Shown here in pieces: positions 30,962 to 43,100 of a stretch of 64,000 nt of DNA. Source of the stretch: Crossaster papposus (Eukaryota > Echinodermata > Asteroidea > Velatida > Solasteridae); contig JBAIAA010000409.1 of assembly GCA_037893245.1 (NCBI GenBank), forward strand, positions 124,001-188,000, in the 5' to 3' direction. A model generated the notes under the pieces. That model was not told the DNA's origin, ran no database searches, and was given only the letters and a program-made list of their open reading frames with translations. The position numbers and the translations under genes are program-made. Numbering within the stretch: position 1 is the stretch's first letter; each line of letters begins with the position of its first letter.

Positions 30962-31775
30962 ATAGTTAGAGAGGGCTTTTACAAATTACAGATTAAAAAT
31001 AGTTGTGGTACACACACAAACCATGCACAAACTACGAACCCCAATTACTCCCAAAAGCGCTGCACGGTCTACCTCAAAAATTAGTTTTTAACTTTTTTAT
31101 CGACTCAACCAGAATGTGTGCCAAAAGAAACTGTCGAATCTCTCCCAATTTCTGTAAAAAAGTGAAATCCATCCCCGTTTCGCAAACGCAACTGTTACAA
31201 GATTGTTGATAACGAAGCTATGGTGGCCCTGGAGTGACAATTTTTTCGCGACTGGTTGTGAAATTACTCACAACTAGTAGCCAATGTAATTCGCGACTGG
31301 TCATGATATTGTTTGCGACTAGTTGGTAATTTTTTTTCGCGACTAGTCGTGTTTTTTTTTGCGACTAGTCGTAAATATTTTGGCAACAAGTCGTGAATAA
31401 ATTTACAACTAAATGTAGCTGCAAAAATATTCACAACCAGTCGTGAATAAATTCACGACTAGACGTCAATTTGTCGTAAATATTTTACAAGTAACTTAAA
31501 GGATTCAACAGTAGTGTGCATATCATAGGATTATTTGTGGCGCGCGCGTGCTGCATGCCACTGAACGCCTTCTGTTGCCAGTTTGGTGAATACCCTCCAA
31601 GCTACTGAACAAATATTCACGAACAGTCGTCAAAACAATCACGACTGGTATTGAATTGGTACTGGTATTGACTGGTACCGTTTATGTTCCTCCAGGGCCA
31701 ACATACAAAGTTCATCAATCAACAGTTCATACCGTAACCCCGACCAGGGTCAGTACGGACCAATCACATGGCTTC
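30962..31775. repeat. Left inverted-repeat arm, with nested insertion
   Basis: This is the reverse complement counterpart of 34655-34978 once the nested 31224-31700 element is removed. The break falls at GATAACGAAGC / AACATACAAAGTTC, and the other arm runs uninterrupted at that point (AAACTTCGTTATC). Confidence 0.8.
31224..31700. mobile_element. Foldback-like element with CGACTAGTCG repeats, copy 1
   Basis: TGGCCCTGGAG (31224) and CTCCAGGGCCA (ending 31700) are perfect 11-bp terminal inverted repeats. The inside is a degenerate tandem array of a self-complementary motif (CGCGACTAGTCGTGAAT) separated by A/T-rich spacers. The same right terminus bounds 37220-37554. Confidence 0.75.
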
Positions 31776-31880
31776 TGTCAACTGAAGAGTTATGACCACT
31801 AGTGATCGCTGTTATCATTATTTGGGTAAATGCGGAAGTGACGGCCACTCTCTATTATACGTGGGCCGGCTACAAGTTGA

Positions 31881-34292
31881 TTGGTTTATCTAAGTTTTGT
31901 ATGGACGGACCACCTGTTGGGATACATGTCGACCCGGTTCGCCATACCAAAGGCCTGCCACACCACGGCTAACATACATGTACCTATACACTGGCAGCAG
32001 CGAGTACACGATGACCTCCACGACGAAGCTCTTGGCGTCATAGAACGCGTGCCATACGGCGAACCCGTGACGTGGTGTCATCGCATGATGATAACGCAAA
32101 AGCAAAATGGCACCCCTTGTCGTACAGTCGATCTCTCGCCATTGAACAAGTTTTGTCAACGGGAAAGGTTTGCCATGGAGTCACCTTTTCAACTCGCTTG
32201 TCGTATTCCTAAGTACACAAGGAAGCAGTCTCCGATGCCTGGAACAGCTACCATTGTGTCCCTCTGCGTGAATTCGATCGTCACTTGACCACCTTCATCA
32301 CCCCTTTTGGACAGTGGCGCTACACAAGGGGACCCCAAGGCTTCTTGTCATCAGGAGATGGTTACAATCTTCGGCCAGGCCGATATTGCGTAGACTTCGT
32401 CGGCTTCAGGGTGTCTGACTTGACCATCGAACCGCTCCCAAAGTACCTCGGCACCATCAGAGACTTCCCCTCCCCTACCTACGCGACAGATATCAGAAGC
32501 TGGTTTGGCCTCGTCAACCAGGTGGCCAACTACGCCCAACTGCGTGACACGATGGCCCCGTTTAAGCCATTTCTTAGCCCACGCTGTAAATTCTCATGGA
32601 CCCCCGAAACCTTCTGGGTGTCAAAGTAAGCCATTATCAAAGCCATTCGTCAGGGCGTGGAGATCTTTGACATAAAGTGGTGCACTTGTCTCCGCCCCGA
32701 CTAGTCAAAGCGTGGTATCGGATACTTTCATCTCCATCAACACTGCAGCTGCCCATCTGGCATTCCCTCCTGCTGTTCTGGGGGATGGAGAGTCACCCTG
32801 GCTGGCTCACGATACATATCCTCGGCGGAGCAACGCTACGTAGCCATCGAGGTTGAAGCCCTAGGCTTGGGGTCTCGAGCAGTCGCGATATTTCACTCGG
32901 GGGTGCGACAACCTCATCGTGGTAACTGACCACAAGCCGCTTGTGAAGATCTTTGGCGACTGCATGCTGGACAAGAACTCCAACTCGCGACTGTTCCGAC
33001 TTAAGCAATGCACCCTCCCTTGGCGCTTTAATATCAAGCACTTGCCCGACAAGAGTAATCACGCCGTTGATGCAGCACCGAGACACCCCTTTCCGTCAGG
33101 CTCATCAAACGACTGCTCACTGGTAACGTCAAGACGTCCTGACCTCGTTGAGTCGGCATTGATGGCCTCTATTTGCAACGAAGCCCACGAGCTCGGCTGG
33201 ATCTCATGGTCACTTATCGCACAAGAAACAGCGGCGTATGCGTCCCTGGGCCACCTTCTACAGCTGATTGAGCATGGGTTCCAGACCCTCGACCGCGACG
33301 ACCCTGCCCTTGCCAGCGCCCTATTATACCAGGACCGCGTTGTGGTCCCCTGTCCCTTCGCCGCCGGGTCCTACAGAATCTCCACGCTGCCCACCAAGGC
33401 ACATCCACGATGGAACAGTGCGCCCGCTCCATTGTATATTGGCCGGGGATATCGAAAGACATTCGTGAGACCCGAGAGGGGTGCACCGATTGCAACCGGA
33501 ACGCCACACTACCCCTGCCATCACCATCACCTTCATCTCCATTCGAAGCAGTCTTTGCCAATTACTTTGATTACGGAGACTGCCACTACCTCGTCGTAGG
33601 AGACCACCTATCAGGCTGGGTAGAGGTGTACAGCTCAGCAGCGGGCACTAGCCTTTGTGGATCCGCCGGCCTGGTCCGCCACCTTCGCTCATTCTTTGCT
33701 ATGTTTGGTGTACCGAAGGAGCTCTCGAGTGAAGACTTCCTTCACCTATAAGAGGGTCAGACACCACCTGTCCTCTGTCAGTTTCCCCTAGTCCAATGGC
33801 ACAATGGCAGAGCAGAGGTCGTGGAGAAAACGGCCAAACGCCTCCTGAGGTCTAACACTGGCCCAACCGGCAGCCTCGATCAAGACCGCTTTCTGCGCGC
33901 GATGTTACAGCTACGCAACACACCCGATCCAGACTGCAACCTCTCGCCAGCAGAGATCCTATTCGGCCATCCACTACGAGACACCCTATCCTTTGTCAAC
34001 TGACGAGAAATTCTCCAATCCTCACGTTCGCCCTCTCTGGCGCCAGAGAAAACTAGCTCTCCGGACACGGATTGCTTGCACCACGGAATCCCTTAAGGCC
34101 CACTTGCGCCCCCTCCGGTCATTGGCAATCTTTGAGAGTGCCAACCCGACCAAATGGGACAGGTCATGGGTGGTGGTCGAATCCCTTGGCCACAACCAAT
34201 ACCGGGTAAAGGTGCATGGATCCGGATGGCTCAAGTTGCGCAATTGTCGTTACCTCCGTGCTTATACACCAGCTACTCCATCTATCCCTTGA
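31881..34292 (+). pseudogene. Ty3/gypsy-like pol remnant (RT, RNase H, integrase), multiply broken
   Basis: Pieces in successive frames follow gypsy order. The reverse transcriptase starts near 31910 (GVIERVPYGEPVTWCHRMMI, TVDLSPLNKFCQRE, TTFITPFGQWRYTRGPQGF). A deletion near 32366-32390 joins GDGYN to the VDFVGFRV block, so the YxDD catalytic segment is missing. RNase H/connection follows (VVTDHKPLVKIFGD, LFRLKQCTLPWRF). The integrase has YWPGISKDIRE with CTDC, the core entry reads FANYF where aspartate is usual, and NGRAEVVEKTAKRLL carries the glutamate. Frames change and stops occur throughout, so no activity is expected. No gag or protease is seen between the left arm and the reverse transcriptase. 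Confidence 0.85.
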
Positions 34293-34569
34293 CAGCTGGC
34301 ATCATCACCTCAATCGACCAGCAGCAACAAACAATGCTCACCACCGTGCCATCAACCCCCTGTGAGCCTCTGTCACATCCCCGAGGCTTTCGCGACCCAT
34401 GGCGGTCGCACCTCGAGGCATGGTGGACTACAACCGCCGGATGCGATGAGCCCGAACCCGGCCAACGACGTCCCACACGCCCTGACAGATAGCGCCCCAG
34501 CGTCACAGATGAAGCTGGTTTGGTTTGGAAAACAGCCTATGCCGTGCCCCAAATTATACTTAGATGTGG

Positions 34570-34623
34570 CTTGAAATTACGCACGAGTCTAAGGTACAGC
34601 ATGTTATCGTGCGTAATTTCAAG
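34570..34623. repeat. 17-bp perfect hairpin downstream of the gypsy-like pol
   Basis: CTTGAAATTACGCACGA (34570-34586) and TCGTGCGTAATTTCAAG (34607-34623) are exact reverse complements with a 20-base loop. It begins inside the stop-proximal region of the pol C-terminal extension. Confidence 0.75.
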
Positions 34624-34654
34624 TCGCAGCCACAACACGACCGAAGCCAGGGTT

Positions 34655-34978
34655 TGGAAAAAAGCCAGTTGATTGGTCCGCACTGACTCCGGCCGTGGTT
34701 ATTGTACCGGCACGAACAGTTCATTAAACTTCGTTATCCACAATCTTGTGACAGTCGCGTTTGCGGAATGGAGATAGTTTTTTCTTTTGTACAGAAATTG
34801 GGTGAGCTTCAACAAGTATTTTGGGTGCACATTCTGGGTGAGTTGATAAAATAGTAAAAAACGAATTTTGGAGGTAGACCGTGCAGCGCTTTTGGGAGTA
34901 ATTGCACGTGGTTTGTGCATGGTTTGTGTAGCACAACTATTGTTTAACATTGTTAACCCGTAAAAACCCTCTAACTAT
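34655..34978. repeat. Right inverted-repeat arm
   Basis: Uninterrupted counterpart of 30962-31775, running from AAGCCAGTTGATTGGTCC to the terminal CTCTAACTAT. Confidence 0.8.
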
Positions 34979-36955
34979 GAGGCTCCGCCATGCGGGCGGC
35001 GGGAGCCTTATTCTTTGCCGCGAAAAAAAGGTGGAGTACGATACAAATGTGTTGCCTTTTCGGTTCTCCGCCAATGCTGGAAGATCTTCGCACGGTGCCC
35101 CAAATCCTTTACTTAGAAATGACGGTAGCGTGGTATGGTGGGAGAGACGCTATCATCCAGCCGGGACCAGACTCTTTGTCGCGCACGGTGACCTCCCGGT
35201 CAATCGGGCGCATCATTCAGTGGAAGCCATTGCGAACTGGATGACTTTCTGTCCATGATGGACACGCTTATGCAAAATAATTAAAATATGCACGCAGTTC
35301 ATCTGCAATAAGCTTTCTGGGTGCCATTCTGCCTTAAATGGTAGTGTACGACAACAATACTGTACATGTAGGTACGGCAGGTGGCTGCCTGACTTCTGGG
35401 CGATGCTGACAGCTCTTTCTGCTAATCAGGTCGCCTTTCTTTGTACTGTCTTAACTCTTTTGTACTGACTTCACCGTCCATCACAAGCAACCCATACTCC
35501 AAAATCACCTACGTCTCCTCTAATGCTGCTGTGTGGTGTCAGTAACAAGAGGCGGCTGCCAAACTGATATGCAGCTACCCGACTGATCTTACACAGTGTT
35601 GATGCAGATATATGTCTACTCTGTTGGCTCCCACTGCACCAACTTGTCAACCCAGCAACCAATGCCGAACTACAGCTTTGACCAGTCTGAGGCTGCGCTG
35701 TCATCTTATCCGCTAACGTAGTTCTGCATGGGTGATCGTGCTACACAGAGGCCCAATTGTCATTGAAGCCACTGCCTATGTCGCGGCAGCCTGCGGTCAT
35801 CTGGTATGCTCTGTATCAAGAGAAAACTTGAGCTGGCCTGGTGACTGACGAGATGGCAGGCAGTATTGTGCAACTGCACTGTATGACAGGCTTTATGATG
35901 CTAACTCGGGCTTCTACGGCAAGTTTAAGAAGTCCGTTTATGACCAGGTGGACGGAGAGCCCTGTGGCGCGATGGCACCTCTTGCCGTGCGGAGATTGTC
36001 TTTCCCTTAAGGAGGAGGTGGTAGAGGAGCTATTCGCATTAACACATGTCATCTACGACAACAGCAAGAGTGACCATGACTGATGAGGCCCGTTCCGTGA
36101 AGTGGTAGAGAATGAAGAACAAATTATTTATCAGTATCTAGATGCCTAGCCAACATTGCCTCCGCACCAATTACTTGGTGTATCTGGTGTGCAACCCCTC
36201 CCTATAAAAGCACCACCCCTCGCCACTCATGTCTGGGAGCTGGTGGGTACGGGTACGGGTCGCTATCACTCTGTCCGCCACAGAACCTGCTCTCCCGACA
36301 CATCTACCTACATCAGATCCAGCTAAAGAGAGAGTAAGGAGCATGAGGAGTGGCAGGGAGTGATTATGTACAGAGAAAAAGGGGGACATTTATCGGAATT
36401 GTGTAAATCAGTAACACCGCGGATCATACTTGGCCAAGATGTCAGAGGAGAGAAGCACTTCAGGTAGCTAATCCCCATATATATGCTTGTAGTAGTCGAC
36501 AAGCTCCTTGCTGTGAATCATCCCATTAAGGGTAATGGAACTGAACCTCGATCATGATCTTTGAGTGACCTTGACCTATCACATGACCTACGTCACCTCC
36601 AAAAAATGTCATCAGAACCAGGGTTTTGTGAAGGAAGGCACACACGCCCATGGAGTCGAGGCTGGGTTAACCCCTAGGTGGGTGTAGTTTACATGTATAC
36701 AACTAGTGTACTTGTACAAATGTATGTACAGGACAAGAACTTTAGGTGTGTAAACTACTGGTATTTTTCTAGTGTTTGAAGCACTCGTATGTTTCTGCTG
36801 TGGGGGTATTATTTTAGGTGGATATTAGGTATAGGGTTTGTGAAAATGTCCACAATTTTGCGATGAGTTCTCTGTCTGCTGAAGAAAAAAAATCTGATTA
36901 CAACATGGTGAAATGATATGCCCCATGTGATTTTTTTTTCTGAATTATTTTACAG
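34979..36955. other. Unrecognised sequence upstream of first identified XPC exon
   Basis: Two overlapping plus-strand frames (34950-35258 and 34990-35244) are both open and GC-rich. A minus-strand frame at 35471-35704 and a plus-strand segment around 35841-36083 also look coding-like, but none has a motif I recognise. They may be remnants of an unknown element. An upstream XPC exon or promoter could lie here; an ATG at 36439 with a nearby CAG/GTAGCT was considered and does not fit the reading frame. Confidence 0.4.
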
Positions 36956-37178
36956 ATGAAGGAAATAAAGAAGGGAAAAAATCAGAGAAAAAGAAAGGGG
37001 ACAGAAGTTACAGTGGCAGAAGATTCTGACAACACTGGTCGTTTTAACGATGATACTTTAGAACATTTGCCATTGAAAAAACCGAACATTTGTATTGCAA
37101 ATACTGGTAGTTCATCTACTTATGATGAAATCTCATCCGGAAGTGATGCTGAATCTGAAGAATGGCAAGATGTTGAAG
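36956..37178 (+). CDS. XPC: XPC exon 1 (first identified)
   Basis: Begins after TTTTACAG with ATG and ends GAAG before GTTAGT, phase 1. It encodes a lysine-rich stretch ([11 protein letters not shown]) and an acidic [14 protein letters not shown] box that matches the EEVEE region of vertebrate XPC. Confidence 0.85.
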
Positions 37179-40100
37179 GTTAGTTATGATTTATTTATAT
37201 TACATGTATATATTTTTTAATTATATATATTCACGACTTTGGGGGCAAGTCGCGAAATTTGACGTCAATATTCACGACTTTGGGGGCTAGTCGTGAAATT
37301 TTTCGTCAATATTGAAGTCAATATTTGCGACTTTGGGGGCAAGTCATGAATTTTGTCGCAAATATATTGACGTAAATATTCTTGACTTTCGGGGAAAGTC
37401 GTGAATTTCAACGTCAAATTTAACGTCAATATTTGCAACTTTTCGGGAAAGTCATGAAATTTTACGCAAATATTCGCGACTTTGGGAAAAGTACTGAAAT
37501 TTGTCGCAAGTATTGACGCCAATTTTCATGATCTGCGTAGTCCCTCCAGGGCCACCATAGGTACGCTACATGTAGGTGATATTACACGAATAAAGACAAA
37601 ACACAATAGGGGATCCTCGTTCGTTATGTGGTTCAAGACTGTGTGCGCATTTTTGTGGGAGATATTATTTGTGTCTATTGTTCATGTTTTATTAACCTTT
37701 TAAGATGGAATTCTTGGAGAGTCATTCCACAAGCCTGAAACAGAAGGAGCATCCACCTGCCATGAACAAGATAATCTTCAAGGGAAAGTGTTAGAGATTA
37801 GTATTGACATCCCTGGAACTTCCCATGACAGTGGGCAAAAGTAAGAATGATGAAGCACAAACAATGTGGCATTACATGTAGATACCGCATAAATATATAC
37901 ATACACATACAACATTTGGTTTGAATATTCAATTGTCCTTTATTTTTGTTTGGTTCCTTAAAAAAGCATGAATAATTTATGTCAAGCAGGACCCCATGTA
38001 AATCTTCGGGCAGTATGGAAATACCTGTACATGCATATAAAAACTGAAGATGTGGAAATGAAAGATGTGGCAAGAACAAATAGTGTAAAAACCGTACAGA
38101 CAATTTAAGCAAAATACATGTACATCACTTAGATTTTAAAAACAAGTAAATTGTACAACATTTTTTTTTAAGAACAGGTGGGTTTTAGGGAAAGGAAAGT
38201 CATGGTTGAAGCTTGGATTGAAGCTTCATTTTGTACCATGATCAGTGACATTGCAATTACTGGGGTATGTGTACTGTACGACCAAAATGACATCACCCTA
38301 ACTAGCTTCTCAATTCAGCACAATATCCACAGCCTTTCTTCTAATGAGGAGGTGGTCTTGGGGAATCTTGCCCATCTGTACAAGTCTGGATTAACTGATG
38401 TCAAAATATCCATCTGTTATACCCAAATCATTCGTGTGCCTACATGCTGAACTCATAAGCACCTCAAACTCAATCTCCCTGGTGCTTATCTACTGCCCAC
38501 AAACAAAATCCACTGGACGCCCTTTTAATGTATTTATGGAAGAATTCTCGTCCATCATTGCCCAGTTCCTACTGAACCCAATGCCCATTTTCATCACAGG
38601 TGATTTCAATGTTCATGTGAATGACTTAACTGACTGCGACTGGAACACAACTAGCAGAACAAAGTTCGCCATTTTGAGGAATCAAACATTTTCTACAAAT
38701 AGTTGTCAGGAAAAAAAACCAAAAGCTCACAATTTGGAATAGTATAGTTATATGAATCTATATATTCTACTTTAAAAAAACCTTTCCAACCACTGATTTC
38801 AATTTTATATATGAAAACGCCCAGTCCAAAGCAATGCGCCCCATTAATAACACTGGGACTGTTTGTTAGTCAGTTACATTGACATGTAAAGTGGGTCGAA
38901 GCGCTAGAAGAGCACGATGTTTTGGTCGTAACTATGGAACGGTCAAGTTGCAGTCAAAATGCAGTTTGACCTGTTCTCAAAGACACCTACAGTTTTGAAA
39001 AATTGTCAACATAGTTGAAATAGTGTAACCTTCATATCGTGTTTGTGTTAAAGGTCAAGTACTGAGGTTAAAGGTCATTTGAGGTTAAGGTGTAAATAGG
39101 CTAACTGCGAAAGCAGGAGAGATGTGATTTGAGAACCATCCATTTAGATCAGGTACTTAATGTACACTAATTATTTATTGGTTTTTATTATTATTATTAT
39201 TATTATTTTTTTTTTTTTTTTTTTTTTTTTTTTATTTTTTTTCTCAGGTCCACCAACAAATATGACTGGTCAAAGGAAATTCAGTTCCAAATCAACCGCT
39301 ATAACAAGGCTCTTCAGCTTCATCTTCACAAGGTAAGTACACAGTTTCTAAATGTCATCCCACCTTGCTTTTCCATAGGTATTTGTAATTATGGTGTTAA
39401 TGACATTCACTGAGAGCATACATCGCGCAATGTGCTAGTCTTTGCCAAAGATCACTGCATTCGACAGTGCGCCCGCTAACATCACGATTTATAGTCCAGC
39501 TCCCGTGATCACCCAGTGGTCTTTGCAAATTGAATAAATTGGGCGTGACTTTCATGCAAATTCGACTATTCAAATATGCACAACGTCTTAACGTGCGCAG
39601 CCAACTACCCATTCAGCGGTCGCGATGGCCTGTGTTGCATATCGTATCAGTGCTGCTTCACAAAGGCATTTTGTGCGTGCATGTAGTACGTGTTGATAAT
39701 CGCAGTTCTCCAATCGCTGATATGCTTCCTACCTAGGAAAGCCTTTCAAATTATAAGGCACTTCCGGTTTGGACCGGAAGGAAGGGTCACGTGATTTTAC
39801 GGACATGATATGAGATAAAATGAAGATCCTGGACTATTCTAATTCTATGATTTCTTACAAACTTGAAGTTCAGGTCTTTTATGGTTGATTTGTTATTGAT
39901 CTTTAAAGATTAGATCTATTAATTTTTAATTGCTTGTAATTTGATACATGATGACATCATCATGACATCTGAGTAATATGTACAAAATCAGTATGAGCTC
40001 TAAGTATGTGCAAAGTTACATTAAGATTCAAGTGTATTTAATGACAAAAGTGAGCCCGAAATGAAACATGTACAAAGTCTATGAGATTTTGGTGCCAAGA

Positions 40101-43100
40101 ACGTGGAGAACAAAAAGAAGGAAAAATAAAATAGAACAAAATAAATTCGAAAAAGCTAACAAAATGCTGCTTTTGTTTACTGGTTCCCTGACCCTGCTTC
40201 AGATTAAACGAAGCAATTTATATTCATCAGGGAATTGTCACATCAGGTAACAAGACTAGCTGACTAGCACCCGTTCACAGACTGTATGTAAACCGAAGTT
40301 ACAAACAAATGTTGACTAAAAATGTAGTAAATTGGAGGCAGTGTTTTTGAAAAAAAGTTGCTGACCTTAGCAGGAAATTGACATAAAAATTTGTCTTGAT
40401 AGAAAATGTTGTGATAGTATGCTTGAGTCTATTATTTACAAAAAGTCAAGTAAGTTATTTGTAATGTGTACCTTTGTTTCTGGTTTTTTGTACAGGCTAG
40501 CCTTATTTGTCTCATTGCTAGTGTTTTACACAGCAATAACATGTGTAACAATGCTGAGTTACAGGCAAAAGCACTTTCACAAGTACCAATCCACCTGGTG
40601 CCCGATGTTTCGTCTGGTTCTTGCACCTTCAATCCTTGTTGGATTTCAGAATTCATAAAATGGTGAGTACTCTGCTCATTAGGAGACCAACTGACCTATG
40701 CTACAAAAACCGTGCCTTTTTTGTATAAACGTCTATGTACTATATACGGTATAACTTAACCAGTTCGCGCTTTGATTATTTTAACATCACCTAGCCGAGG
40801 CGCGGGGATTATTTTTAACGAAACTCAATCCGAGGCGGGTTCAGGCCAATGGTACCGGGAAGCACACCCACGCATTTCCAGCCTTGCTTGCTGCCGACGA
40901 ACGTTTCAGCCTTGCTCGTGATGCGTTTATCCGTTTTGAATCTAGGGAAAACTTTGCGTGTATACGTCCTCCGGCGCAAACTTGTTAATGGTTTGTTTAA
41001 CCATGGTATCCAATTACATACACAACGTGAAATTGAATTGTAAAAAAAAGAGGCGTTTTGACGATTCCATAAAAATGAAATGTTATTAAAGTAAAATAAA
41101 AGTTGTTGTATGGAACTTATGGAACTTACGGTACTTGCAAGAGTTATTGTTATGAATACATACAATTTTTCAAATACCAAGCTGAAAATGGACAAACAAA
41201 TTTAAACTCGCAACAAAAGCCCTACATGTTCTGTTTGCAAAACAGATATAGACTACTGTTTATTTTTTAATATTTTAGGTTCAGTGCATCATATTGTGTA
41301 ACAAAGACTGCATCAAGAGAATCAGCAGCACCAGCAGCCGAAGTACTTCACAAATGCACAGAGGAAATGGAGGTTTCTAACGAAAGCGACAAGGTTCTTG
41401 TACGTAAACAAAGATGTAAATGCTTTATTTTGTCAACTTGTGTATAACGAATTGTATGCAAATTGTGTACATACATTTTTCTATTTGCATCAATATACAT
41501 GGGAAATTCAATTGTTTTAAATTTTGACATGAGCTAGAAAGCAAACTATACCTCCAATTTTTCGATATCAAAATTATGCCAAAATTTGATTATTTATGAT
41601 GTTTAGCTTTTCAAATTTGGTCAACAGGTGGTGTACATTTACATACTTATGTATGGTCCTTTTTGATATCGGTGGCCACTCCCATTTGATCAAAATCGCC
41701 AACAAATAGCAGACAATAGCACGAAAACAACTTTGCTAAAACTTGAAATATGAACTAACTTCAAGAGGGTACATGTAGGGTTTAATCCATTAGGCGATTT
41801 GAAACGAAATGGCCCTATACATGTACATGTACATGTATGTGTATGTTATTAACACTTAAAATGTTAATCCCAAATATGATGATCTAAAGGCCCTATACAA
41901 AAATCATCACCACACTTCCAAAAATACATACTTAAAGGTAGTATACACCATTGGTAATTTGTTGAATTATCAGGAATGGGTGGATTTGGGGGGTTGTATT
42001 TTATAGTAAATATCGTTTAACTGACCTGTCCGAATTTTTACATTCATGGATGCCGAGAAAAGCATGAAAAACAGCGTTTGTTTTCCACCGGAGTCGAGCA
42101 GTTATTCTTATGTTATCTTTGTTTTTTTGCGCTCGCCGGACGGCGAGAATGAATTTTGGTTTATACAATTCAATTTTTTGGAACAATTACAGGATATCTA
42201 GGGCCCTTATTTTGCTGGATGCCTACAATCATTATTTACTTTTAAATAAGTAAGATATTTCTTAATAATTCGGTAGTAAATTATTTCGATATCTGCAAAT
42301 GGTGTATACTACCTTTAACTTAAAAAATTATTTAAAACAAATTTTGTGTGCAAATTGACAAACTTACATTTGTAGCTAAGGTACCGGCACCGTTATATGT
42401 AAATTTATACTATCCTTTTTTTTAATTTAGATTTGTTTGACAACTATGAGAGCACTGGGTCTTCAAGCTCGCTTGATTCAATCTCTCCAACCAATCCCCT
42501 TGAAGTATAACATGCTTAGCAAGGTGAGTGGGCTAAAATTAACGTCCGTCGATATATCAATATTACTCAAATACTGGATACTATTTTGACATCGATATCG
42601 ACGATGTCACTTTTTTAATCATATCAAAATATCAACATTTTGATGTATCAACAATTTTGATGTATCTAAATTTTGATGTTCCTAAATGATATCGAAAACA
42701 CCGAAAGAGTGTCAGATTATCCAGAAAATCCCAGGGCTTTAGATTAGAAAAGCTGCCGTCTTTATTTCTAGCTTAAAACTTTTGAGTGGGCCTATTAAAT
42801 ATAATACGTTCGACGACCAACTGCGGTTGTGAAGTTGTTCTTTGTGTTTTACCCGCGGCCCGCCGCTATACTAGACTGCTTTCACGACTGCTTGCACAGT
42901 AAAATCCCAAATGAAACCGGCCATGCCGCCCCAGCCTATCGGTTGTTTTGGACGTAACCCTACATTGATCTGATGTCATTTTGGGGTAGCCAATCACAAG
43001 TCGGGAATTGCGGGGAGCGTTCTCTGCACCCTGCTTGTTAACGCCAGCATCTGCACTCTTATACTGCCGCTAAGGGTGGTCGCACCTCGCAATCGCACTT

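Larger units (their letters stand above)
30962..34978 (+). mobile_element. Decayed gypsy-like pol flanked by long terminal INVERTED repeats
   Basis: The outer ends ATAGTTAGAG (30962) and CTCTAACTAT (ending 34978) begin inverted repeats of about 300 bp. Matching landmarks in opposite order are ACCATGCACAAAC / GTTTGTGCATGGT, AGCGCTGCACGGTCTACCTC / GAGGTAGACCGTGCAGCGCT, CCCAATTTCTGTA / TACAGAAATTGGG and GGACCAATCA / TGATTGGTCC. The left arm is interrupted by a satellite-bearing element at 31224-31700. Between the arms lie pol fragments in the order reverse transcriptase, RNase H, integrase. Ty3/gypsy elements normally have direct LTRs, so this arrangement is anomalous. The arms are perhaps 75-80 percent alike, so the element is old. 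No target duplication is evident. Confidence 0.75.

Noticed and set aside
36439..36463. Small ATG exon (MSEERSTS) before a CAG/GTAGCT as XPC exon 1
   Set aside because: It ends in phase 1, and splicing to 36956 would give a stop codon within about 25 codons. The phase-0 frame of the 36956 exon is the one that continues into XPC.
39397..39612. 71-codon minus-strand frame in XPC intron 3
   Set aside because: No motif or neighbouring exon supports it.
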